A DNA stretch of 64,000 bases from Halorubrum tebenquichense DSM 14210 (GTDB lineage: Archaea; Halobacteriota; Halobacteria; Halobacteriales; Haloferacaceae): positions 1 through 64,000 of the forward strand of contig NZ_AOJD01000045.1 of NCBI RefSeq assembly GCF_000337415.1, read 5' to 3'. The notes under the pieces are model-generated. The model saw only the letters and a program-made list of their open reading frames with translations, ran no database searches and was not told the origin of the DNA. Positions within the stretch are counted from its first letter, which is position 1. Every line of letters begins with the position of its first letter. A program made the position numbers and the translations under genes. This document shows positions 1 through 8,617 of the stretch, in pieces.

Positions 1-122
1 GGGATCCGGATCCGGTCGGGGCCGGAGCCGCCGAGGTCGCCGTGACTGATGAACTCGGAGAGATCCTCGCGGCGCGTCTCACCGACCTCCCGGAACCGCT
101 CGCGGTCCTCGGTCAGTCCCAC
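1..122 (-). CDS. DUF444 / UPF0229 (YeaH-like) protein, N-terminal fragment
   Basis: Only the first 40 or so codons lie in the window; the gene runs off the left edge. It starts with GTG at 120-122, ten bases inside the end of the upstream PrkA-like gene, so the two are probably translationally coupled. The visible peptide starts [20 protein letters not shown] and continues with a [14 protein letters not shown] stretch. This matches my memory of the start of DUF444 proteins, which carry a von Willebrand A-like domain. Family knowledge: DUF444 genes commonly sit beside prkA and spoVR in bacteria and archaea. Role inferred: partner of the PrkA kinases in a stress or starvation response. The C-terminal metal-site part is not visible. 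Confidence 0.75.
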   Translation of the reverse strand, partial: MGLTEDRERFREVGETRREDLSEFISHGDLGGSGPDRIRI

Positions 123-2554
123 GGACTCTCACCTCCGTTCGGACCGCCGTCGTCCTGCCTCTCGCCGCCGCCCGCCGCGTCGCCGACCTCGGCCCACTCC
201 TCGCGCACGTCCTCCATCACGGCGCGGCTCGTCAGCTCCGCGGACGCGCGGCTGTAGCCGCGCTCGCACAGGCGGTCGATCGCTTCGGCCTTCACCCGCG
301 CCGTCTCGGTGTCCTCGGGCGGGTCCGGCCACGCCGCCGGGTCGAGGTCGGGGAACCGGCGCTTCACGTCGGCGAGGTCGTTGGCGTCGATCACCGACTC
401 CAGTTCGGGAACCTCCCCGAGATCGACCTCGTCGAGGTTGAACGCGTCGTCGCGGTTGCGCCACGCGTAGCGCGTGAGCCCGCGGATGACGCGCTCGCGC
501 CGGAAGCGCTCGACGTCGCGGCCCGGCTCGGTCCCGCGGTAGTCGCCCTCGTCGAACCGTCCGAGCGCCTCCGTCTCGAACACCTTCATGACGAGCGGGT
601 CCGGCGGCTCGTCGTCGCGGCCGCGCGCCGTCGGGTCCGCGTCGTCCCACGCGTACACGTGCTCGACGTACTCGGCGACCGTCTCGGCGGGGACGGTCTC
701 CGCCGCGAGAATCGCGTCGATCACGTCCTCGCGCTGCCGCTCGCGAATCCGCGAGGCGACCGGCCCGCGCCGCCCCTCGAACTCCGCGGCCTCCGCCCGC
801 GAGAAGACGGGGGCGTCGGCGAGGCCGTCGGCGAGCGCCGCGAGCACGTCCGTCGGCGTGACCACGCGCTCGACGGGGAGGTCGGGGTGGCTCCGGTCGG
901 CGGTCGTCGCGAGCAGGTCGGCGATCGCGTCGCGGGCGTAGGTGACGGGGATCCCGTTGCGGCCGTCCCCCTCGGCGAGGTCGACGTCCGCGACGGTGAC
1001 CGCGTCGTCGCCGCTCCGGACCTCGCCGGTCTCGTACAGCGTCGCGGTCTCGATCAGGTCGAGGTCGCCGGGCAGGTCGTCGGCGTCGAGCCGCGTGACG
1101 ACCGCGTACAGCGCCGCCGCCCCGACCGCGTGGGGGGCGATCTCGCGCTCGACGACGCTCCCGTCGGACTCCCGGACCTCGACCGTCAGCGGGGCCGCGC
1201 CCGGGTCGTCGCCGTCGGCGTTCGGGCCGCTCGCGCCGGGATGGGCACCGCTCGCGCGCGACCCCGCGCCGCTCTCGACGCCGCCTCCGGCTCCGTTCCC
1301 CTCGACGCCGCCGACCGCCGTCGCGCCGGCGATCTCGCGGCGGAGCAGCCGCGCCTCCAGCCGGCGGTTCGTGAGGTACCGGAACTCGTGCTTCGAGAGC
1401 CGACGTTTCAGCGCCTTCAGCGGGTCGGCGTCGCCCCGCTCGGCGTGCCGGTCGAGCTCCGCGTCGAGGTCGGGGTTCGAGATGACGATCAGCTGGGTAT
1501 CTAAGTCCATCCCGATCCCCTTGTCCAGTTTCACCCGGCGCTCGTCCGGGACGTTGAGCAGCCGCCGGAGCAGGTCCGGGTGCTGGCTCGCGTCCTCGAC
1601 GACGGTGGCGACCCCGTTCCCCTGCGAGAGCACGCCGTCGTAGCTGAACGCCTGCGGGTTCTTCCGGCCGCGCGAGTCGAGCTCCCGCAGCATCCCGCCC
1701 ATCCACGAGCCGACGAGCCGCTCTTTCGCCGTCCCGTCGTCCTCGGCGTGGAGGACGCCGATCCCGCGCCCAACGTCGACGACGTAGCTCGTCACGCGCA
1801 GGTGGTCGCGGTCGGTGATCGCCGAGAAGAGGTCGCGCCGCTCTCGCTCCCGGTAGGCGGACTCGAGGTGGTCGTACGCCTCGCGGCTGAACGGGTCGAG
1901 GTCCACGTCGGCGGCGATCGGGTAGGCGTCGGCGTCGACCGCGTCGGCGATCGACTCCCGGACGGACTCGGGGAACACCGACAGGGGATGCGTCTGGACC
2001 GGACTGCGGTACCACTCGCCCGCGTCGCCGCCGTCGCCGTACGACAGCGACGCCGAGCCGGTCCCGCCCCCGGCCCCACTCCCCGCGCCCCCGACGTTCC
2101 ACTCGACGGTGTACCGCCGGCCGGCGTCGGTCTTCGAGAACGCGCGGAGCCCGTTGACCAGGCACCGCTTGAACTCCGACTTTCCGGTCGCCGTGGGGCC
2201 GTCGATCCAGACTATCGTCTCGTCGTTCCCCCGCCCGGCGGCGGCCGCGCGGAGGTCGTCGACGAACGCGTTGAGCGCGCGGGTGTTGCCCAACACGGCG
2301 TGTTCGCCGTCGTTCGCCGGGTCGTCGAAGAAGCGGTAGCGGTCGAGCGTCTCGCCGCGCTCGCGGACCTCCCGGGTGCCGTACGCCTCGACGGCCGCGA
2401 GGAGGTACCCCGCCCCGGAGGCGGCCGCGGTCGGGTGTTCCAACACGCGGTCGACGTACGATTCGAGGCTCATCGGCGGGTCGTACGCCCCGCGGAGCCG
2501 CTCGTCGGCCGCGGCGACGAACGACTCGCCGTCGGATCGGGTGCGGTCGCTCAT
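113..2554 (-). CDS. PrkA-like serine protein kinase, second paralogue
   Basis: This is an 813-aa PrkA-type AAA+ protein kinase. I start it at the ATG that follows the upstream PrkA stop by one base; the frame stays open upstream, but that stretch only shadows the neighbour. The N-terminal AAA half has a Walker A of form GPTATGKS near residue 96, followed by an [12 protein letters not shown] helix. The C-terminal half matches the PrkA kinase-like region. Two Gly/Ala/Ser-rich linkers are inserted (roughly residues 125-145 and 385-420), which make it longer than the usual 640-700 aa. It lies between a first PrkA and a DUF444 gene, the standard haloarchaeal prkA pair. The substrate is unknown. 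Whether this paralogue still phosphorylates protein or mainly acts as an AAA+ ATPase cannot be told from sequence. Confidence 0.85.
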   Translation of the reverse strand: MSDRTRSDGESFVAAADERLRGAYDPPMSLESYVDRVLEHPTAAASGAGYLLAAVEAYGTREVRERGETLDRYRFFDDPANDGEHAVLGNTRALNAFVDDLRAAAAGRGNDETIVWIDGPTATGKSEFKRCLVNGLRAFSKTDAGRRYTVEWNVGGAGSGAGGGTGSASLSYGDGGDAGEWYRSPVQTHPLSVFPESVRESIADAVDADAYPIAADVDLDPFSREAYDHLESAYRERERRDLFSAITDRDHLRVTSYVVDVGRGIGVLHAEDDGTAKERLVGSWMGGMLRELDSRGRKNPQAFSYDGVLSQGNGVATVVEDASQHPDLLRRLLNVPDERRVKLDKGIGMDLDTQLIVISNPDLDAELDRHAERGDADPLKALKRRLSKHEFRYLTNRRLEARLLRREIAGATAVGGVEGNGAGGGVESGAGSRASGAHPGASGPNADGDDPGAAPLTVEVRESDGSVVEREIAPHAVGAAALYAVVTRLDADDLPGDLDLIETATLYETGEVRSGDDAVTVADVDLAEGDGRNGIPVTYARDAIADLLATTADRSHPDLPVERVVTPTDVLAALADGLADAPVFSRAEAAEFEGRRGPVASRIRERQREDVIDAILAAETVPAETVAEYVEHVYAWDDADPTARGRDDEPPDPLVMKVFETEALGRFDEGDYRGTEPGRDVERFRRERVIRGLTRYAWRNRDDAFNLDEVDLGEVPELESVIDANDLADVKRRFPDLDPAAWPDPPEDTETARVKAEAIDRLCERGYSRASAELTSRAVMEDVREEWAEVGDAAGGGERQDDGGPNGGESPWD

Positions 2555-2555
2555 C

Positions 2556-4643
2556 TCAGTCCCCGCCGTCCTCGATCTCCGAGCGCGCGACCGCCGCGCC
2601 CGCGTACTCCAGCACCTCGGCCGCGCCGTCCTCGGAGTAGCCGCGGTCGACCAAGGCGTCGACCCACGCGCTCCGGTCCTCGTCGTCGAGGTCGGTCGCG
2701 GACACCAGCGCGGAGAAGTTGATGTTGTGCTTCTTGTCCTCCCACAGCTTCCGTTCGAGGGCGCGCCGGAGCCGGTCGTTCTCCTGCGGGTCGAAGCCGC
2801 GCCCCTCACGGGCGCGCCGGGAGACCCAGTTCGACACCTCCTGTCTGAAGTCGTCCTTGCGGTCGGAGGGGACGTCGAGCTGCTCCTCGACCGCGCGCAG
2901 GAACGTCTCGTCCGGCTCGCTCTCTCTCCCGGTCAGCTCGTCGTCGACGGTGTCGTCGTCGATGTACGCCATCACGTGGTCCATGTACTTCTCGCCCTGT
3001 CGCCGGAGCTCGTCGACGTCGTACGCTAACGCGTGCCGCACGTCTTCGATTGCGCGCTCGCGGTACTCCTCGCGGACCCGGTCGAGCAGCCGCTCGTAGC
3101 GGTCGAGGTCGTCGGCCGCGATCGAGCCGTGCCCGCCGAGGTTCGCCTCGAAGTGGTCGAAGACGGACAGCGGCGAGAGGTGGCTGCGCTCGCGGTGCGT
3201 CGCGTCCATGATCGCCTCGGCGATCTCGTCGCCGACGAACCGCGCCGAGATCCCGTCCATCCCCTCGCCGATGTCGGCGGACTCGGCGGCGTCTTCGCGG
3301 AGCTTCCGCCCGTCGATCTCCTCGTCTTCGAGTTCGCCGTTGTACACCTTCGCCTTCTCGACGAGCGTCACCGTCTCGTCGGTCGGCTCTTCGAGGCGAG
3401 TGAGCACGCCGAAGAGGCCGGCCATCTCCAGCGCGTGCGGCTCGACGTGGACGTTGGGCACGTCGGCGTTGGCGAGCATCTTCTCGTAGATCCGCGCCTC
3501 CGACTCGTACTCCAGCACGTACGGGTAGTCGATCCGCTTGGTGCGGTCGTTGAACGCTTCCATCTTCTCGTCGCCCGTCTTCTCGCGGTACTCCGGCATG
3601 TTCGTCCGGCCGACGATCACCTGATCGATGTCGATCCGGGGGTTGTTCTTCGGCTTGATCGTCGACTCCTGAGAGGCGTGGAGGAAGTCGTAGAGGAACT
3701 CCCGCTGGAGTTTCAACAGCTCCTCGCCGGAGAACAGCCCACGATTAGCGTTGCAGAACGCGCCGGCGTAGTCGAACGCGCGCGGGTCGGACTCGCCGTA
3801 GACGGCGAGTTTCGCGTAGTTGACGTCGCCGGTCAGCTCCGTCTCGTCCTGGTTCTTCTTGTCCTTCGGCTCGAACGTCTCGATGCACTCGCGGCGGTTC
3901 TCGTCGGCGACCAGCCGGACGACCTCGACGTGCTCGTCGAGGACGCGTTCGAGGTCGTCGTCGTAGTGCGCGAGCAGTTCGTTCAGGTAGAACTCCGAGG
4001 CCGGGTCCGGGTGCTGGTCGTTCCGCAGCGTGTAGGGCGCGTCGAGCCGCTCGTTGAGGTCGTCGATGACGTCCTGTCGCTGCTCTTTCGGGAGCAGTAC
4101 GAGCGGGTCTTGGCTCATCGGCGACCGGACCGTGTCGTCGTCGGGGTCCTGGTCGTCGATCACCGAACAGAGGTCGACCCAGCGGAAGGTGTACATCCGG
4201 CCCGCGTCCTCGCGGGTGTACGCCTCGAAGTAGCGGCGCACGAGGTAATCGAAGTGCGACTTCCCGGAGCCGACCGGCCCGAGCAGGAGCTTGATCCGCT
4301 TTTCGGGACCGAGCCCGCGAGCGCCGGACTTCACCTTGTTGACGAACTCGTGGATCGCCTCGTGGACCTCGCGGCCGTAGAAGACGTTCTCGCCGTCGTG
4401 AAGCGGGTCCTCGGCGGCGAGCGCGTACTCGACGACGCCGCGCTCGTCGTCGTAGTGGGTCCCGTAGTGGTCGAACATGTCCGCGACGCGCTGGTGGGCG
4501 TTCCGCGCGATCCGCGGGTCGTCGTACAGCGCGTCGAGGTACCAGTCGAACGATCGCGCCGCTCTGAGGTCGTCGGGGACCTCCGTCCGGTACTCCTCGC
4601 TGAGCCGTTCGAGCGTGTGTCGTTCCGCGGTGGTGTCTGCCAT
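2556..4643 (-). CDS. prkA: PrkA serine protein kinase
   Basis: A 695-aa protein with the PrkA AAA+ domain at the N-terminus and the PrkA C-terminal domain. Walker A reads LLLGPVGSGKSHFDYLVRRY around residues 120-140. The N-terminal signature (a DHYGT segment and an FYGREVHEAIHEFVNKVKSG helix) and a VGRTNMPEYR stretch in the middle are typical PrkA features. The length is close to bacterial PrkA. It is the first gene of a three-gene run with the second PrkA and DUF444, one base apart and overlapping respectively, so an operon is very likely. Family knowledge: in bacteria PrkA with YeaH and SpoVR responds to nutrient stress. That role here is an inference. Confidence 0.9.
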   Translation of the reverse strand: MADTTAERHTLERLSEEYRTEVPDDLRAARSFDWYLDALYDDPRIARNAHQRVADMFDHYGTHYDDERGVVEYALAAEDPLHDGENVFYGREVHEAIHEFVNKVKSGARGLGPEKRIKLLLGPVGSGKSHFDYLVRRYFEAYTREDAGRMYTFRWVDLCSVIDDQDPDDDTVRSPMSQDPLVLLPKEQRQDVIDDLNERLDAPYTLRNDQHPDPASEFYLNELLAHYDDDLERVLDEHVEVVRLVADENRRECIETFEPKDKKNQDETELTGDVNYAKLAVYGESDPRAFDYAGAFCNANRGLFSGEELLKLQREFLYDFLHASQESTIKPKNNPRIDIDQVIVGRTNMPEYREKTGDEKMEAFNDRTKRIDYPYVLEYESEARIYEKMLANADVPNVHVEPHALEMAGLFGVLTRLEEPTDETVTLVEKAKVYNGELEDEEIDGRKLREDAAESADIGEGMDGISARFVGDEIAEAIMDATHRERSHLSPLSVFDHFEANLGGHGSIAADDLDRYERLLDRVREEYRERAIEDVRHALAYDVDELRRQGEKYMDHVMAYIDDDTVDDELTGRESEPDETFLRAVEEQLDVPSDRKDDFRQEVSNWVSRRAREGRGFDPQENDRLRRALERKLWEDKKHNINFSALVSATDLDDEDRSAWVDALVDRGYSEDGAAEVLEYAGAAVARSEIEDGGD

Positions 4644-4824
4644 CGTATCACGTTCGCTCGGAGGTCCGGGCGGCGTCTCCGGCCGACGCGGCCGACAGAG
4701 CGGTCGCTCTCCGTGCGCGTGTCAACAACTCGTCGAGCCGCGAGCAGCGCGTCGTCGGCGTGTGCGTCGGTCCGGTGGTCGCCTCGCCCGTATCCGAGGC
4801 TATATATGTGGGAGGGATTGACAC

Positions 4825-4988
4825 GGATAAGTATATCGCCAGTTGACATCCGACACGATTCGGTCGCTCCCGTCGCTGTCGTCGGATCCACCCCGATCGG
4901 TGACGGTCCGTTGACCGGATTTATGTAAGGTTCGTGAGATCGACGGCGGGGGTGGCCGGCCGTCCCCCCGGAACGGCCCGCGCGCGTC
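4825..4988 (+). repeat. Long direct repeat, left copy
   Basis: About 165 bases matching 5730-5890 in the same orientation, by eye at roughly 80% or better. Shared blocks are GGATAAGTATATCG, TTGACATCCGACACGA, GACGGTCCGT followed by a TTTAT box, and GTTCGTGAGATCGACGGCGG. The right copy lies directly before the DUF1028 gene, so the unit may be a promoter/leader segment that was duplicated. The left copy has no recognisable gene after it on the plus strand. Confidence 0.7.
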
Positions 4989-5253
4989 GCCCGGAGGATT
5001 TGTATCTGGGCGGATCGTCGTCATCGTCGTTAGTGTCGCCGCTCACAGCCGGCGCACACTTCCAACCTGCGTCACACCGAACATGGTGTACTTAAAATCG
5101 AACTGTAGGAGTTCTACAAATCCACATTTGTTGGTATAACTGTGATGAGAGAATTAACACCGAGGATCCGATAAACCCGAATTTGTACGTAAGAGCGGAT
5201 TTACTGCGATATTCAAAATGTTTGAGACCTCGGAAATGGCAGCGACGGGGTGA

Positions 5254-5427
5254 CTATCCCAAAAAAAGAAGTTTTGCGACTGGAATCTCGTCGATGATGA
5301 TGGAGAGTTGGTTAACGAACACGCCGCGTTCGACGACAGCGCCGACGGCGCACTGACAGTCAAGCCGATTGAATACTCGGATCGAAAGTCTAAACGGAGT
5401 ATATTGATCAATCCACTCGTGATTTGA
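5254..5427 (+). pseudogene. Possible C-terminal scrap of a decayed gene
   Basis: An open stretch of about 57 codons between two TGA stops, with no plausible start. It reads like a real haloarchaeal protein tail: after a Lys-rich run it gives DWNLVDDDGELVNE, then an acidic segment, then LTVKPIEYSDRKSK. The acidic composition supports former coding; the A+T richness suggests it is foreign. I do not recognise the family, and chance cannot be excluded. Confidence 0.25.
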
Positions 5428-5519
5428 TCAAGATCGATCAATAAATTTGTTATCAAAACCTATAGAGAAAAACTCGGCAATTCGCAACTTACAAGCGTAG
5501 AGAGTCCATTTAAAAAAAT

Positions 5520-5697
5520 GCGCTTCCTACTCGCGTGGCCAGTACAGGCCACGCTAGCTATACCACCAAGCAGCTGCTTTGTTACAGCTGCGTGACGAGC
5601 AGGTAGAGGAGCATAGCCGCTCCGCTACTCAGCTCGATCTTGACCTTCAGGCTGATAGTTCTCAGGGACCAGCAACGCGCTTCCTACCCGCGTGGCT
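5520..5697. other. Hairpin element flanked by short direct repeats
   Basis: The near-identical sequences GCGCTTCCTACTCGCGTGGC (about 5520-5539) and GCGCTTCCTACCCGCGTGGC (about 5678-5697) bracket about 140 bases. Just inside the left one is a perfect 8-bp hairpin, GCGTGGCC at 5533-5540 pairing with GGCCACGC at 5547-5554. Further in are the palindrome AGCAGCTGCT and an ACAGCTGC segment. No transposase gene is present. It may be a small non-autonomous mobile element or an excision scar; the class is unknown. Confidence 0.4.
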
Positions 5698-5729
5698 TCG
5701 ATCCCGTTTTATAATATGACGAGTCACTT

Positions 5730-5890
5730 GGATAAGTATATCGGCGGTTGACATCCGACACGACCCGATCGCCGCCGCCGCCGTCGCCGGATCCGCCCCG
5801 ATCGCTGACGGTCCGTCGGCCGGGTTTATTCGAGGTTCGTGAGATCGACGGCGGGGGTGGCCGCCCGCCCCGCCGGAACGGCTCGCGCGC
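5730..5890 (+). repeat. Long direct repeat, right copy
   Basis: Second copy of the unit at 4825-4988. It ends about 90 bases before the GTG of the DUF1028 gene and carries a GGGTTTATTC box that could serve as a TATA element for a longer leader. Confidence 0.7.
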
Positions 5891-5982
5891 GCCGCCGTTC
5901 GCGGGACGAGGACCGTCTTGGTGAAACCGGAACCATCGGCCCCGGAACCCACCCTTTTGCGGGTCGCCGCCGCAGTACGGGT

Positions 5983-6675
5983 GTGACGTTCAGCATCTGC
6001 GTTCGCGAGCGGTACACCGACGAGGACGGCGACGACCAGATCCGGTTCGGCGTGGCGGTGACCACCCGACTGCCGGGCGTGGGCACGCTCTGCCCGTTCG
6101 CGTCGTCGGACGGGGCAGTGGCGACCCAGTCGCTCGTCAACGTCGAACTGGGGTGGAAGGGGATCGAGTACCTCGGCGACGGGCTCGCGGTCGACGACGC
6201 CCTACGGGCACTCTTAAACGCCGACGAGGGGAGCGCCGAGCGCCAGCTCCACGGCGTCGACGCCGACGGGACGTTCGCCTTCTCCGGCGACGAGTGTAAC
6301 GACTGGTACGGGCACCTGGAGGGGGAAAACTACACCGTGGCGGGCAACCTCCTGACCGGCGAGGACGTGATCGAGGACACCGCCGCCGCCTACGAGTCGG
6401 ACGCGCACGGCGACGCGCCGCTCGCCGAGCGCCTGATCGACGCCCTCGCCGCGGGCCACGCCGCGGGCGGCGACAAGCGCGAGGACCTCGAGGTCCAGTC
6501 CGCGGCGCTGATCGTCGAGAACACCGAGGCGGAGGCCGACGACCCGTACTACAACGACCTCCGCGTCGACGCGAGCGAGACGCCCGTTGCCGACCTCCGC
6601 GAGACGTACGAGACGGCCAAGCGCGGCTACGAGACTATCCTGGAGAAGTACGCCGAAGAAGGGGACGACGAGTGA
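5983..6675 (+). CDS. DUF1028 family Ntn-hydrolase-like protein
   Basis: A 230-aa protein read from GTG at 5983; this start puts the conserved TFSI motif directly at the N-terminus, as usual in DUF1028. Visible family features are the glycine-rich GVAVTTRLPGVGTLCPFA segment, GAVATQSLVN, LGWKGIEYLGDGLAVDDALRAL, and a C-terminal LAAGHAAGGDKRE loop. Family knowledge: DUF1028 proteins belong to the Ntn-hydrolase superfamily and are often encoded near amidase or peptide-use genes, but their substrate is not established. An N-terminal Thr right after the initiator fits an Ntn nucleophile. The gene stands alone here, with the endonuclease/phosphatase gene convergent to it. Confidence 0.85.
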   Translation: MTFSICVRERYTDEDGDDQIRFGVAVTTRLPGVGTLCPFASSDGAVATQSLVNVELGWKGIEYLGDGLAVDDALRALLNADEGSAERQLHGVDADGTFAFSGDECNDWYGHLEGENYTVAGNLLTGEDVIEDTAAAYESDAHGDAPLAERLIDALAAGHAAGGDKREDLEVQSAALIVENTEAEADDPYYNDLRVDASETPVADLRETYETAKRGYETILEKYAEEGDDE

Positions 6676-6722
6676 TCGGCGAAGGCGACGAGTAGTCGTC
6701 GGCGGAGGACGGGCGGAGCGGC

Positions 6723-7577
6723 CTACAGCGACAGCCGCGCGAGGATCGGCAGGTGGTCGGAGGGGTATCGCCCCCGGTCGTCTCGGTCCGCGAGCGTGGC
6801 AAACGCCTCGACCGATAGCTCCGGCGAGACGAGCGCGTGGTCGATCCGCCGGCCGTCGATCAGCCGAGCGAAGTCGGTGAGGCTCGTTTCCGGGCCGTGA
6901 CGGAGGTCGGCGGCCGCCGCCGCGTCGCGGAGGGTGAGCGCGTCCTCGTCGGCCGGCTCCGCGGTGTCTTCGTTGTCGCCGTCGTCGCCCACGAGGATCC
7001 GATGCGGCTCGGAGCCCGGCGTACAGTTGAGGTCGCCGACGAGGACGACCGGGACCGCTTCGTCGGATTCCGTTTCGCTCGCGGTCGCTCTCTCCGGGAG
7101 CCGGTCGCGGAGCAGTCGCGCGGACTCGCGCCGCGCGCGGGCGCTCACGTGGTCGAAGTGCGTGTTGACGACGAGGAGCGCGTCGCCGCCGTCGGGATCC
7201 GTCGCCGCGCGCTCGACCCGCGCCCACGTCGCGATCCGCGGGTAGGACGCGTCCCAGCCGGTCGAGGGCTCGGCGGGCGTCTCGGAGAGCCAGAACGTGT
7301 CGCTCTCGGTGACCTCCCAGCGGTCGCTCCGGACCGCGACGGGACAGCCCTCCCCCTCGCCGTCCGCCTCCCGGCCGCGTCCGACGAACTCGTACCCCGG
7401 GAGCCGCTCGCGGAGGTCCCGGCGCTGGCCCGGGAGCGGCTCTTGGAAGGCGGCGATGTCGGGCCGGTGGAAGCGGACCAGTCGCCCGACCGCGTCGCGG
7501 CGGTCGTGCCAAGCGTCGTGGTGGTCGCCGCGGTTGGCGTAGCGGACGTTGTAGCTCAGCACCCGAATCGCGGTCAT
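6723..7577 (-). CDS. Endonuclease/exonuclease/phosphatase family protein
   Basis: A 284-aa EEP-fold metal-dependent hydrolase. The start is the ATG giving MTAIRVLSYNVRYANRGDH; the frame stays open upstream only through a repeat element. Catalytic landmarks: the Asn of SYNVRY, the Glu of IAAFQEPL, NTHFDHVSARAR, VGDLNCTPGSE, and the terminal SDHLPILARL with the conserved Asp-His pair. This subgroup (with WAHDRR-like and STGWDA motifs) is common in bacteria and haloarchaea, without a settled substrate; phosphodiester or phosphate ester hydrolysis is the safe call. Convergent with the DUF1028 gene; its upstream region holds structured repeat copy A. Confidence 0.88.
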   Translation of the reverse strand: MTAIRVLSYNVRYANRGDHHDAWHDRRDAVGRLVRFHRPDIAAFQEPLPGQRRDLRERLPGYEFVGRGREADGEGEGCPVAVRSDRWEVTESDTFWLSETPAEPSTGWDASYPRIATWARVERAATDPDGGDALLVVNTHFDHVSARARRESARLLRDRLPERATASETESDEAVPVVLVGDLNCTPGSEPHRILVGDDGDNEDTAEPADEDALTLRDAAAAADLRHGPETSLTDFARLIDGRRIDHALVSPELSVEAFATLADRDDRGRYPSDHLPILARLSL

Positions 7578-7669
7578 TACGTCGTGCGTCGCGGGCGAGG
7601 CGATTAAAAGACGCGGAGCGTGTACGGAACCGTGGTCAACGTCTCGGTCGATCGACTGTGCGTGCTCGC

Positions 7670-7940
7670 TTATAAACTGCTGATCGACACGGACACCGCC
7701 TCGCGACTGCCCCTTCGAGTCCCGCCCGCAGCAGCACCGCACCTCACGCCTCCCCAGCCTCGTCGGCCGCGTCCGTCGGGCTCCCTTCGGTCGCCCCCGT
7801 CGCGGCCGACTCCAGCGGGGGACCGGAAGGTCCCTCTGGCAGCCGGCGCGTAGCGCCGGCGACCTCGCGCGGCGCTACTCGCGGCCGCCTTCGGCGGCCG
7901 CTCGCAGGCGCGCGCCACCGCACAGTGTGTTCAGTTATAA
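7670..7940 (+). repeat. Dispersed structured element, copy A (lacks stem P1)
   Basis: One of four intergenic relatives (others at 16313, 36406, 58977), all in the same orientation. It runs from a TTATAAAC box to a TTATAA box. Shared blocks: TCGCGACTGCCCCTTCGA, CCTCACGCCTCCCCAGCCTC and GCGCGCCACCGC. Stem P2 pairs GTCGGCCGCG (7762-7771) with CGCGGCCGAC (7801-7810). Stem P3 pairs GCGGCCGCC (7881-7889) with GGCGGCCGC (7893-7901). Two further hairpins (GGGACC/GGTCCC type and GCCGGCGC/GCGCCGGC) lie between. The left-hand P1 hairpin of the other copies is missing, as if deleted between short repeats. Open frames across it look spurious. Confidence 0.85.
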
Positions 7941-7990
7941 GTAATCGTCGCCGTCGCTCGCGGCGGTTAAAAACGGAGTAGCCCGCCCGC

Positions 7991-8473
7991 TCAGACGGAG
8001 AACTCGTAGAGGTCGTCGCCGACGTGGTGGATCGACTCGACGACCTTGCCGCTGTCGCCGACCATCTCGTCGCCGTCGACCAGCGCGCGGCCGACGGCCA
8101 GCACCTTCCCGTGGGTCTCCTCGGCGACGACGACGAGGTCGCTCTCGCGGATCTCCGGGTCGGCCTCGACGATGCCCGGCCGCATCACGTCCGCGCCGTC
8201 GGAGACGAACGAGATAGCGCCGGCGTCGACGGTGACGACCCCCGTCTCCGGGTCGAAGTCGTTCGCGCCGCGGACGGTGAGGAACGGCTCGTCGTCGTCG
8301 ACGTAGAACACCGCCGGATCGCCGTCGACCAAGACGAGTTCGTAGCCGGCGTCGACGAACTCGACGAACTCGAACGTGTCGCCGTCGATGTCGACCCCGA
8401 GGTGGTCGGCGACCGCCTCGCGGATCGCCGTGATCTCGTCGCTCCGGAGGTGGTGCCGGGATTTCACTTCCAT
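7991..8473 (-). CDS. PUA-domain RNA-binding protein
   Basis: A 160-aa protein with the layout of the archaeal MCT-1/Tma20-like family. An N-terminal region (about residues 1-75) starts MEVKSRHHLRSDEI, and a C-terminal PUA domain (about 75-155) shows VTVDAGAISFVSDGADVMRPG and HGKVLAVGRALVDGDEM. These are the standard PUA core strands that bind structured RNA. Family knowledge: eukaryotic relatives act in translation initiation and ribosome recycling; a tRNA/rRNA or ribosome-linked role here is inferred. Repeat copy A lies immediately downstream. Confidence 0.85.
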   Translation of the reverse strand: MEVKSRHHLRSDEITAIREAVADHLGVDIDGDTFEFVEFVDAGYELVLVDGDPAVFYVDDDEPFLTVRGANDFDPETGVVTVDAGAISFVSDGADVMRPGIVEADPEIRESDLVVVAEETHGKVLAVGRALVDGDEMVGDSGKVVESIHHVGDDLYEFSV

Positions 8474-8617
8474 GAGCGCCTCGTCGGCCGCTCGGCCGAT
8501 AAATGGACCGCTCCGCGGCCCCCCGCCGGGGCGACCGCCCGCTTCGCCCCGCGAAACCGGTCTCGCACCGTTGGACCGATCAAAACGGCCTTAAACCACC
8601 TCTCCTTATCGGCTCGT

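Larger units (their letters stand above)
4989..5729. other. AT-rich spacer between the two long direct repeats
   Basis: This stretch is far poorer in G+C than the surrounding genes, especially 5080-5520. It has no intact gene that I can support. It holds a short coding scrap (5254-5427) and a hairpin flanked by short direct repeats (5520-5697), listed separately. Being bracketed by a long direct repeat, it looks like foreign DNA or the remains of an insertion. Confidence 0.5.

Noticed and set aside
3033-4928. Open frame of 631 codons on the plus strand opposite the first PrkA gene
   Set aside because: It mirrors the PrkA codons on the other strand, has no domain I recognise and is rich in Val/Arg as expected of antisense high-GC frames.
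7670-7918. Possible 82-aa protein within repeat copy A, and similar ones in copies B, C and D
   Set aside because: Their similar peptides (such as RRGWGGVRC) arise because the DNA element is repeated. Lengths and reading frames are not kept between copies, and the DNA conserves hairpins, not codons.
8024-8617. N-terminal extension of the membrane ferredoxin into the PUA gene's antisense region
   Set aside because: The PUA gene occupies this stretch on the other strand, and the membrane helix follows the ATG at 8618 directly.
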